From a virus, in IMG/VR virus record IMGVR_UViG_3300023184_000422, positions 1-28,263 of that record: 28,263 nt of DNA; one strand, written 5' to 3'. Under the pieces are notes generated by a model. The model was not told the origin of the DNA, made no database searches, and saw only the letters and a list, made by a program, of their open reading frames with translations. Positions 8,185-14,779 of this stretch are shown here, one piece after another; position 1 is the stretch's first letter, and every line of letters begins with the position of its first letter. Made by a program: the position numbers and the translations under genes.

Positions 8185-9088
8185 AATAAAAGTTTTTCCA
8201 GGAGTTTATATTGAGAAGTGGAGACTTTCTCGTTCCCCTACATTGGAAATTACTACAATAATTCCAAAAAAGGGATGTGTGGTTGATTGTGTGTTCTGTC
8301 CACAACGTATTTTAGAATCTAAATATAAAGGTGAACCAATTTTATCTATAGAAGGGTTTAGAACGTTAATAGATAAAGTACCTAAAGACATAAGAATTAC
8401 ATTTGCAGGATTTACCGAGCCGTGGATGAACAAATATTGCACAGATATGGTACTATATGCACACAATCAAGGCCATCCTGTATCTATATTCACCACTGGT
8501 ATAGGAATGTCCATAGAAGATATGGAACGTATTAAACATATTCCGTTTGCTGGAAATCCTAACGGTGGTTTTGTTCTTCATTTGCCTGATCAAGGACGTT
8601 TAGCAAAACATCCAATAACTAAAAGTTATATTAAACTTTTAGAATACATAAAAACAATTCAACATGAAATACATAATTTCCATACTATGTCTATGGGAAC
8701 TGAAATGCATGAAGATATTAGGCATATATATTCATCTGCACCGGTACATGAAATGTGGCACCGTGCAGGAAATTTGCTAGGTGAAGCATTATTAAAACCT
8801 GAGTTAGAAAATTTAAAAAATGAATATAAAACAGTATTTCATGGAAATCATGATATGACGTGTAATTGTGAAGAAAGATTATATCATAATGTTTTGTTGC
8901 CAAACGGAGATGTTTCTCTTTGTTGTATGGACTATAGTTTAGAAAATATTATAGGTAATTTATACAATCAAAGTTACGATGAAGTAATTCCAAACCCCTA
9001 CTCTACTTTTAAAATTTGCAGATCTTGTGAAAATGGAATAAAGTTGGATTCTGATGTAATTAAATTTGAAAAAGGTTTTATAAGATGA
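8168..9088 (+). CDS. Radical SAM protein with SPASM-like C-terminal cysteines
   Basis: A 306-residue protein. The cysteine triad C37-x3-C41-x2-C44 (GCVVDCVFCPQ) binds the 4Fe-4S cluster that splits S-adenosylmethionine. A Gly/Glu segment follows (ITFAGFTEPW). The C terminus carries C232, C234, C252, C253, C284 and C287 around LPNGDVSLCCMDY and ICRSC, which is the layout of a SPASM/twitch auxiliary cluster domain. Family members modify peptides or sugars by radical chemistry; the substrate here is unknown. The start lies inside the methyltransferase gene (17-base overlap), and the stop overlaps the next ATG as ATGA, so translation is probably coupled. Its position between a methyltransferase and a glycosyltransferase suggests a shared modification pathway. 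Confidence 0.8.
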   Translation: MKPEHKIKVFPGVYIEKWRLSRSPTLEITTIIPKKGCVVDCVFCPQRILESKYKGEPILSIEGFRTLIDKVPKDIRITFAGFTEPWMNKYCTDMVLYAHNQGHPVSIFTTGIGMSIEDMERIKHIPFAGNPNGGFVLHLPDQGRLAKHPITKSYIKLLEYIKTIQHEIHNFHTMSMGTEMHEDIRHIYSSAPVHEMWHRAGNLLGEALLKPELENLKNEYKTVFHGNHDMTCNCEERLYHNVLLPNGDVSLCCMDYSLENIIGNLYNQSYDEVIPNPYSTFKICRSCENGIKLDSDVIKFEKGFIR

Positions 9089-9873
9089 GCACACAACAAT
9101 CAATACCAGTCATCGGAACAGCAGTAGTTAATAGTAATTTTTGGGTAACTAGATTATTAATGAGTATCGATTATCCGGTTGATAATTTTGTTATTATTAA
9201 CAATAACGGCCGCGGTGAACTAGATGAAGATTTAGATAATTTAAAAAAAATAAATCATAAATTTGTTAAGAATATAAAAATAGTACATTTACCTGCAAAT
9301 ATAGGAGTTGCCGGTGCATGGAATCTTATAATTAAATGCTACATGAATAGTCCATACTGGATCATAACCAATGATGATGTGTCATTTGGTCCGGGCGTAT
9401 TGGAAGAAATGTCGACTAAGATAGAAAACGATTCTAACTTAGGGTTAATACATGGTAACCCAGGAGCATTTGGTGTTGGTAGTTGGGATTTATTCTTAAT
9501 AAGAGATATTATTATTCAAACATTTGGTTTATTTGATGAAAACTTATATCCAGCATATTGTGAAGATGCAGACTATATTATGAGATTTATACATAGACCA
9601 ATTAAAAAAATATTGTCCTTAGATAACCCATACTATCACGGATTAGAAATAAGCAACGGAGAATATCATTATCAAACACAAAAAAATGATCCTAGCTTAA
9701 AAGAAAAATTAGATGATGTTAATGCAATGAATATAGATTATCTGACAAAGAAATGGGGAACAGGATGGAGATTATGTTCACCTACGTTTACACCATTTGA
9801 AAATCAAGAAGTAAATTCTAATAAATCTAATTACGATTTAGAATTTGTTAGGAAGAAACACTTAGGATTTTAA
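9085..9873 (+). CDS. GT-A fold glycosyltransferase, family 2-like
   Basis: A 262-residue enzyme expected to move a sugar from a nucleotide-sugar donor. Visible marks are the nucleotide-binding beta start (IPVIGTAVVNS), VIINN, LPANIGVAGAWN (69-80), a DxD-like NDDV (96-99), and GLFDENLYPAYCEDADY (148-164), which is the acceptor/catalytic region typical of rhamnosyl- or other GT2 enzymes. There are no membrane helices. It starts in an ATGA overlap with the radical SAM gene. Its stop shares bases with the convergent Nudix gene (4-base overlap at 9870-9873). Donor and acceptor are unknown; virion proteins such as the Thr-rich fibres are possible acceptors. Confidence 0.82.
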   Translation: MSTQQSIPVIGTAVVNSNFWVTRLLMSIDYPVDNFVIINNNGRGELDEDLDNLKKINHKFVKNIKIVHLPANIGVAGAWNLIIKCYMNSPYWIITNDDVSFGPGVLEEMSTKIENDSNLGLIHGNPGAFGVGSWDLFLIRDIIIQTFGLFDENLYPAYCEDADYIMRFIHRPIKKILSLDNPYYHGLEISNGEYHYQTQKNDPSLKEKLDDVNAMNIDYLTKKWGTGWRLCSPTFTPFENQEVNSNKSNYDLEFVRKKHLGF

Positions 9874-10310
9874 AATAAATCCAATAATAATTCTAATTTA
9901 GCTCTAATAATTTTACTGCTAAATGAATTCTTTACAGCCCTATGCAATGGTTTAGGCCATTGATCGTAACTGGCCCATGCATAGCCATCATGTTCTTCAT
10001 TTAGTACAGGTATGAATTCTCTGTCAACAATCAATAGATAAGTGTTATACTGAAATTGTAGATCGTTGCTGATAAACAATTCTAGAGGAATTACTTTTTT
10101 TATAGTAGGCATTTTGCCTATTTCTTCATGGATCTCTCGTATAAGAGCATCATACGGAGTACTATCTGAAGGTTCTTTTTTACCGCCAACTAGTCCCCAT
10201 GTACCTGCTGTTTTAGATTGTGTTCTTGACAGAAATAAAAATCGTTTGGTATCTTTAGCAAGAAATAGCCCACCACTACATATTACTTGATTTAAAGAAT
10301 TATTCTCCAT
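9870..10310 (-). CDS. Nudix hydrolase
   Basis: A 146-residue Nudix-fold pyrophosphohydrolase, expected to cleave a nucleoside diphosphate linked to another group. The Nudix box runs over residues 43-65. REIHEEIG matches the consensus catalytic half, while the leading half GKKEPSD has Asp where Glu is usual and one extra residue before Arg58. The GTWGLVGG strand before the box is typical. Substrate cannot be read from sequence: nucleotide-sugar, oxidised nucleotide or NAD-type compounds are all possible. It is the third gene of the minus-strand gp14-gp15 unit and overlaps the end of gp15 by 19 bases, so it should be made late. Its 3' end meets the glycosyltransferase gene head-on. Confidence 0.85.
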   Translation of the reverse strand: MENNSLNQVICSGGLFLAKDTKRFLFLSRTQSKTAGTWGLVGGKKEPSDSTPYDALIREIHEEIGKMPTIKKVIPLELFISNDLQFQYNTYLLIVDREFIPVLNEEHDGYAWASYDQWPKPLHRAVKNSFSSKIIRAKLELLLDLF

Positions 10311-11686
10311 AATGCTGAACTATAAACGCCTTCATAACTCTTACTCCATGATCCGTTATCCCACTTATATTGTGTATTCGTGTATGAGTTAGTTATGTAT
10401 ATTATACTAGTAACAGTAGCAGAACTGAATACAATATTCCAGTTATTGCCATCCCACTCTATAATGTCATTGGCAAATGCCTGGAAATCTGTGTGATCAG
10501 AATTTTGCCATGCAACAGGTCCTTGATATCCCGTTTGTCCAAATAGCGGGTCGTTGTTAATATCTTCTAATATTAAATATCTTGTGTTTATTGTAACGGT
10601 GCCAGGATTAAAATTTTCAGGATTTATTACAGCATCAACTGTTCCTCTACCTGCAATAATTGTATTACTTGGTACAGTGTCTGTGTTTATGTTCAATCTC
10701 ATAGCAAAGTCATCACTGGGATCTAGACTCATATATGCAATTACTTCGTTACCACCTGATTGAGCAAATCTTAATTCACTTAACCCAGCTCTAAATTTTC
10801 CAGGGTATAGATCTAACACTCTATGCCACGATGCTGTATTTTTTGGTGCTGTAATATCAATATTCTCACCAAGACCATTGCTATGTATTAATCTAGCAGT
10901 GTTATTTAAAACTAGTAAATCATAATCACCAGGAGTTATTGTAATAGTTGTATCTGGCGAAATATTTGAAAATATATCAGCAGCATCTTCTACATTATAT
11001 AGACTAGCAATTGTTCCTTGTGGATTACCTGCAAATATATTAGATATAATTTTAGTAATAACTCCTAATTTTTTTACTTTAGCAGGAGGTGTGATCCATA
11101 CAGGAGTATCAAATGTCATAGTCATAATATCAATATCTTCTGTAACTCCTTGAGGAATTTGACGACTAGTCCAACTTACATCATCTAATCTAACGGTACT
11201 TAAACTTGTCCAATCAAGATAGTTGTCTGTGGTTTGTATTTCAAAACTTGGAGTAAAGAAAATTGCTATTTGTTCAAATATTTGTAATTTTTGATCGTTA
11301 CTGGTAGTCCATATATCTGCATTCAACGTTAATTTATAAGGACTTGGCATAATACGTTCAATGGTATAGTTATTACCTTTGGTATTTAGATATTGTTGAT
11401 TTTCGACGTCTCTTTCTATTATATTAATTTTACTAATAAAAGTTGGATCTTGTAGACGTTCTCTATCAAATTCCAATTCTTTGATATAGCAAGAAATAAA
11501 TGGAGCACTAGGAATTGTGTTCTCACTATTTTTTCTTAGTATTTGTCCAACTTGTCTAGTCATATCTCCGTAGCGAACAGGTACCTGTACCAGATTGCCC
11601 TTAGAATCTTTGTAGGCAAAATTACTAAGTATTTGAATAAATTGTGACAAATATCTACGTATTTGCCCATCATAAAAGTAGTCCAT
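10292..11686 (-). CDS. gp15: Tail completion/sheath stabiliser, gp15-like, with long C-terminal extension
   Basis: A 464-residue protein. Residues 1-225 follow T4 gp15. They open YFYDGQIRRYLSQFIQILSN and have VPVRYGDM (35-42), a SAPF segment, and SPYKLTLNADIWTT followed by IFEQIAIFFTPSFEIQTTD. They then have SRQIPQGV...IMTMTFDTPVWITPP, where gp15 homologues have RR.I.W.LTF....Y.PP. T4 gp15 (272 residues) caps the tail tube and locks the last sheath ring so that the head can join. Here about 230 extra residues follow, beta-rich, ending in short W/D-rich repeats (EWDGNNWN, KWDNGSWSK). The gene begins one base after the gp14 stop. Confidence 0.72.
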   Translation of the reverse strand: MDYFYDGQIRRYLSQFIQILSNFAYKDSKGNLVQVPVRYGDMTRQVGQILRKNSENTIPSAPFISCYIKELEFDRERLQDPTFISKINIIERDVENQQYLNTKGNNYTIERIMPSPYKLTLNADIWTTSNDQKLQIFEQIAIFFTPSFEIQTTDNYLDWTSLSTVRLDDVSWTSRQIPQGVTEDIDIMTMTFDTPVWITPPAKVKKLGVITKIISNIFAGNPQGTIASLYNVEDAADIFSNISPDTTITITPGDYDLLVLNNTARLIHSNGLGENIDITAPKNTASWHRVLDLYPGKFRAGLSELRFAQSGGNEVIAYMSLDPSDDFAMRLNINTDTVPSNTIIAGRGTVDAVINPENFNPGTVTINTRYLILEDINNDPLFGQTGYQGPVAWQNSDHTDFQAFANDIIEWDGNNWNIVFSSATVTSIIYITNSYTNTQYKWDNGSWSKSYEGVYSSALWRIIL

Positions 11687-11687
11687 A

Positions 11688-12887
11688 TTATAAATCTGCC
11701 CTTGGTTTCAATACTTGACTCAATGCTTGTCGTTCCGGAACAACTACACCAGAAATTGTACCAGTTGTTGTATTGTTGACAAAACTAGTTTTTAACTTTC
11801 TTCTTACCAATAATGGATTATCTGTTTGTGATTCTCCCATCATACTAGTAGTCATTCTTACATTATCTTCGTATTTGATCCAATGCACTCCATCAAATCT
11901 AAATAATCTATTAGGCAAATAATCAGTTCTCAAGAAAAAATCACCAAGTGCTGGAGTTGCAGGAAATATAATACCAAATCCATATGGAATTCCATTTGGT
12001 GGAATTCCATTTCCTGTTAAATATCCAATATAATAATTTTTACCAGGAGTATTTAATACAGCTGATGTATCTAAATATGATGATTCTGATGTAACATCAG
12101 TATTATCTATAGTTGTATCTGCTACGGATACTAATCCAGTTCCAGTATTTGAAATAGGTACAACATAAAACTGATCAGTTTGATATCCACTCTTTTCAAC
12201 GTCTGCTTGTGCTTGTTGAATAATTTGATTATTGATTTCTATATTTTTCTTATATGATGACATTAAATCACGTAATGTACTTCCGTCCTCTGCTCCAGAA
12301 TCTGCATCAAGTATTTCTTTAAATTCTTGACTATCAACTAATGGTGAACATTTTGCTCTAACTAAATGTGGATACCAAGTTTGGCTATATCCACTGGCAG
12401 GGCGTGTAACTTCTGAAACTACATAAAATCTTCTTAGTGCTACAAGACTATCATCTAACGCATACTCGTCTTTTTGATGTGGTAATTCTATAACGTCTCC
12501 TGCCATAATTTTTCTACCTAACGCATCAAAACTGCTGCGTAAATGAAAATTAATCATAATGTTGTCATTCTGAAGAAATAATCCAAATTGACTCAAATTA
12601 AAATCTAAGTCTTGCATGGTATATATTCCACGTATAACGTATATATCAGGATCGTAATGTCTATCTCTGTTTTCCATGAACAACAAATCTTGTATTCCTA
12701 ATTCTGGAATAGGATTAGAATTATTAGGTTGTGTAGGAGTGCTGTTTCCGTCTTCGGGATTGACAGGGCCAAGATATTTGTGTATATAAACATCTGTACC
12801 GCCCACTTGGAATTCTTCGTTAATTACACGATCTATAAATCTAAAATCATTGCCCTTTTCGGGCTTGTACATGGAAAGTCTTGGCAT
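11688..12887 (-). CDS. gp14: Neck protein, gp14-like
   Basis: A 399-residue protein when started at the ATG at 12887 (MPRLSMYKPEKGND). An in-frame upstream start at 12983 would run 68 bases into gp13 and through the promoter pair, so it is rejected. The N-terminal 200 residues fit the T4 neck protein gp14 plan: EEFQVGGTDVYIHKYLG, a central LSQFGLFLQNDNIMINFHL, then AGDVIELPH, where T4 has the GDLIYFP strand, followed by FYVVSEV. gp14 joins the finished tail to the head together with gp13. The C-terminal part is an extension holding GDFFLRTDYLPNRLFRFDG and W-K, a small beta module also seen in gp18. The promoter is a perfect TATAAATA 7 bases upstream. Confidence 0.68.
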   Translation of the reverse strand: MPRLSMYKPEKGNDFRFIDRVINEEFQVGGTDVYIHKYLGPVNPEDGNSTPTQPNNSNPIPELGIQDLLFMENRDRHYDPDIYVIRGIYTMQDLDFNLSQFGLFLQNDNIMINFHLRSSFDALGRKIMAGDVIELPHQKDEYALDDSLVALRRFYVVSEVTRPASGYSQTWYPHLVRAKCSPLVDSQEFKEILDADSGAEDGSTLRDLMSSYKKNIEINNQIIQQAQADVEKSGYQTDQFYVVPISNTGTGLVSVADTTIDNTDVTSESSYLDTSAVLNTPGKNYYIGYLTGNGIPPNGIPYGFGIIFPATPALGDFFLRTDYLPNRLFRFDGVHWIKYEDNVRMTTSMMGESQTDNPLLVRRKLKTSFVNNTTTGTISGVVVPERQALSQVLKPRADL

Positions 12888-12894
12888 AGTATTG

Positions 12895-12902
12895 TATTTA
12901 TA
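12895..12902 (-). promoter_or_regulatory. Late promoter, perfect TATAAATA (gp14-gp15-Nudix)
   Basis: Read on the minus strand, this is an exact TATAAATA ending 7 bases before the gp14 ATG (12887). There is no Shine-Dalgarno between. It lies back to back with the plus-strand gp13 promoter, with no base between the two octamers. Confidence 0.75.
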
Positions 12903-12910
12903 GGTAAATA
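12903..12910 (+). promoter_or_regulatory. Late promoter motif GGTAAATA (gp13)
   Basis: The motif ends exactly 5 bases before the gp13 ATG at 12916. With the T4 spacing (TATAAATA at -13 to -6) the first transcribed base is the A of AUG. No ribosome site is present. Confidence 0.68.
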
Positions 12911-12915
12911 TTGTT

Positions 12916-13674
12916 ATGACTGAAAACGAAAACGAACGCCAACAAATTGTAGAATACGTCAAATCCATGTTAGGTAGTGGCATGGTTGATGTAGAACTAG
13001 ACCCTGTACATTACAACACAGCAATTAACAGGGCATTGGCTAAATTTCGCCAACGCAGCAGTAATGCAGTAGAAGAAAGTTTTGGATTTTTAACACTTGA
13101 CGTGGATCAAAATGAGTATATTCTTCCACAAGAAGTTACCAATGTTCGACAGATTTTCCGTCGTAGCGTTGGCAGTAGATCAGGCGGCGGTCAAGGCGGC
13201 TCAGTATACGAACCATTTAATCTAGCATATTCTAACACTTATTTGTTAACTAGTACAAATATGGGAGGATTAGCAACTTATTACGCATTTGCCAGCTATC
13301 AAAAATTAGTAGGTAAAATGTTTGGTAGCGAAATTAACTTTACATTTAACAAAACTACTAAAAAACTTACTATTATGCAACGTCCACGAGCCGAAGAAGA
13401 AGTCATGTTGTGGTTATATAACTATCGCCCAGACTTTAATCTCATGCAAGATCAGTTTGCAGGACAGTGGTTAAAAGATTATTCATTAGCAACTTGTAAA
13501 CTTATGCTAGGTGAAGCACGTGAAAAGTTTGCCAGTATTGCTGCACCATCGGGCACCACACAATTAAATGGTGCAGCTCTCAAAGGCGAAGGTAAAGCTG
13601 AAATTGAAACACTAGAACTTGATTTGGTAAATTACAAAGATGGTGGCACACCACTTACTTTTGTAATTGGCTAA
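12916..13674 (+). CDS. gp13: Neck protein gp13
   Basis: A 252-residue protein. The N-terminal helices (VEYVKSMLGSGMVDVELDPVHYNTAINRALAKF) match T4 gp13, which opens with a LG...NVELT..Q....I..AL pattern. The C terminus (WLKDYSLATCKLMLGEAREKF, then LNGAALKGEGKAEIETLE) matches the T4 W(V/L)KDYATALAK and DG..L..EA..E...L pattern, ending in a short hydrophobic VIG. gp13 completes the head-tail connector after DNA packaging so that the tail can attach. It is shorter than T4 gp13 (309 residues). The gene is divergent from gp14, its usual partner, and the two start codons are only 28 bases apart. Confidence 0.85.
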   Translation: MTENENERQQIVEYVKSMLGSGMVDVELDPVHYNTAINRALAKFRQRSSNAVEESFGFLTLDVDQNEYILPQEVTNVRQIFRRSVGSRSGGGQGGSVYEPFNLAYSNTYLLTSTNMGGLATYYAFASYQKLVGKMFGSEINFTFNKTTKKLTIMQRPRAEEEVMLWLYNYRPDFNLMQDQFAGQWLKDYSLATCKLMLGEAREKFASIAAPSGTTQLNGAALKGEGKAEIETLELDLVNYKDGGTPLTFVIG

Positions 13675-13681
13675 CAAATTA

Positions 13682-13710
13682 TTGACATATTAACGTAATT
13701 GTAATAAATT
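13682..13710 (+). promoter_or_regulatory. Possible host sigma70-type promoter for dNMP kinase
   Basis: TTGACA at 13682-13687 is a perfect -35 box. With a 17-base spacer the -10 position reads TAAATT (13705-13710), four of six matches. This is the only clear -35 box found before a gene here, and the downstream gene is a nucleotide enzyme usually needed early. No TAAATA late motif lies in this gap. Confidence 0.4.
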
Positions 13711-13731
13711 ATAGTATTACTCAAGGATGCT

Positions 13732-14388
13732 ATGATCATAGGTTTTGTAGGTTTAATTGGCTCTGGAAAAGACACCGCCGCTGATTATTTGGTTAATTTT
13801 CACGGATTTAGAAGAGATAGTTTTGCTGGCACATTAAAAGATGCTGTAGCAGCCGTGTTTGGTTGGGATCGTACATTACTCGAAGGCCGTACAAAAGAAG
13901 CCCGAGAATGGCGAGAACAAGTAGATCCGTGGTGGGCCAAGCGGCTAGACATGCCTAATCTAACACCAAGGTGGATTCTTCAATGGTGGGGTACAGAAGT
14001 ATGCCGTAAAGCGTTTCATAATGACATCTGGATTGCTAGCTTGGAACATAAGTTATTAACCAGTAATGATAACATTGTTATTAGTGATGTACGCTTTCCT
14101 AATGAAATTGACGCAATTCATAAAGCCGGCGGCCTTGTGGTACGTATTAAGCGTGGTGATGATCCTAACTGGATTTCTGCTGCAAAATCATTTAATAGTG
14201 GACCGAACGGTAATACAACTTGGGCACTTAGTAGACAAAAACTAGAAAAAGCAAAAATACACGCCAGTGAATATTCTTGGGTAGGCGGCAAAATTGATCA
14301 TATAGTATCCAATGATAGTACCATTGATTCATTATTTGAACAACTTAAAAATCTGGTCGAAGATCTCCCTGCTTCCAAGGCAATTTAA
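13732..14388 (+). CDS. gp1: Deoxynucleoside monophosphate kinase (T4 gp1-like)
   Basis: A 218-residue kinase that phosphorylates dNMPs to dNDPs for phage DNA synthesis. The P-loop is GLIGSGKDT at residues 7-15, with Lys13. Next comes YLVNFHGFRRDSFAGTLKDAV, the lid/substrate region typical of the family. RWILQWWGTEVCR and NIVISDVRFPNE follow, the latter the Walker B-like strand and Asp/Arg turn seen in T4 gp1. An AAGGA ribosome site 6 bases before the ATG fixes the start. Its last 44 bases overlap the convergent small zinc protein gene. It sits among structural genes but has a sigma70-like promoter, so expression may be early. Confidence 0.88.
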   Translation: MIIGFVGLIGSGKDTAADYLVNFHGFRRDSFAGTLKDAVAAVFGWDRTLLEGRTKEAREWREQVDPWWAKRLDMPNLTPRWILQWWGTEVCRKAFHNDIWIASLEHKLLTSNDNIVISDVRFPNEIDAIHKAGGLVVRIKRGDDPNWISAAKSFNSGPNGNTTWALSRQKLEKAKIHASEYSWVGGKIDHIVSNDSTIDSLFEQLKNLVEDLPASKAI

Positions 14389-14680
14389 GTTTATGTAATA
14401 TGCGTTGACAATTGGCGCATACTGTCTTAAGATTTGTATATCTACAATTTGTTACATTACCATCGACGTAGAATACGTTAAATTGATCAGGGTATTTAGA
14501 TGTAAAACCACATTTATCACATGTGGTTTTCTTTTTATATCCTGCTTTTTCCCACAAAGGTATACCATCTTTGCGTTGACTTGCACAATGGTCACACTTG
14601 GATCTATAGAAGGCTTTACCTAATTTATAATAGTTAATTGCCACAGGCCTGTTACCGCATTCTTTGCATAAATCTCTCAT
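14345..14680 (-). CDS. Small four-CxxC zinc protein, degenerate HNH-like
   Basis: A 111-residue protein with four CxxC pairs: C5/C8, C29/C32, C54/C57 and C88/C91. Two structural zinc sites are therefore likely. The segment FYVDGNVTNCRYTNLKTVCA followed by NCQ resembles an HNH nuclease core (H-x-DGN-x2-N-x4-NL-x2-C-x2-C). The catalytic His before VDGN is Tyr71 here, and the closing H is displaced (ILHKL). Similar small proteins are common in T4-like cyanophages, where as I recall the His is often present. It may be an inactive relative used for DNA or protein binding. It ends in PWKQGDLRPDF. The gene is convergent with, and overlaps, the dNMP kinase gene by 44 bases. Confidence 0.78.
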   Translation of the reverse strand: MRDLCKECGNRPVAINYYKLGKAFYRSKCDHCASQRKDGIPLWEKAGYKKKTTCDKCGFTSKYPDQFNVFYVDGNVTNCRYTNLKTVCANCQRILHKLKLPWKQGDLRPDF

Positions 14681-14711
14681 TTTGCGCCCTTTTTGCTGCC
14701 CTTTTCACTAG

Positions 14712-14719
14712 TATTTAAC
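14712..14719 (-). promoter_or_regulatory. Late promoter motif GTTAAATA (small zinc protein)
   Basis: On the minus strand the octamer ends 31 bases before the ATG at 14680, with a weak purine-rich AAGGG site just ahead of the start. It is divergent from the gp18 promoter 21 bases away. Confidence 0.5.
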
Positions 14720-14740
14720 CCCTTGTTTTTTCATATACTA

Positions 14741-14748
14741 GGTAAATA
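14741..14748 (+). promoter_or_regulatory. Late promoter motif GGTAAATA (gp18)
   Basis: The AGGTAAATA form lies 31 bases before the sheath ATG. A TTAGGAG ribosome site follows at 14764-14770. The leader is of normal length, unlike the genes whose motif abuts the ATG. Confidence 0.7.
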
Positions 14749-14779
14749 ATTCAAGTAATCCAATTAGGAGAAATTACAT

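Noticed and set aside
10569-10580. TAAATA matches inside genes (also near 12024)
   Set aside because: AT-rich chance matches with no start codon in place downstream on that strand.
12888-12983. Upstream in-frame ATG giving a 431-residue gp14
   Set aside because: It would overlap gp13 by 68 bases, cross both promoters, and add residues unlike the family. MPRLSMYKPEKG at 12887 follows a perfect late promoter.
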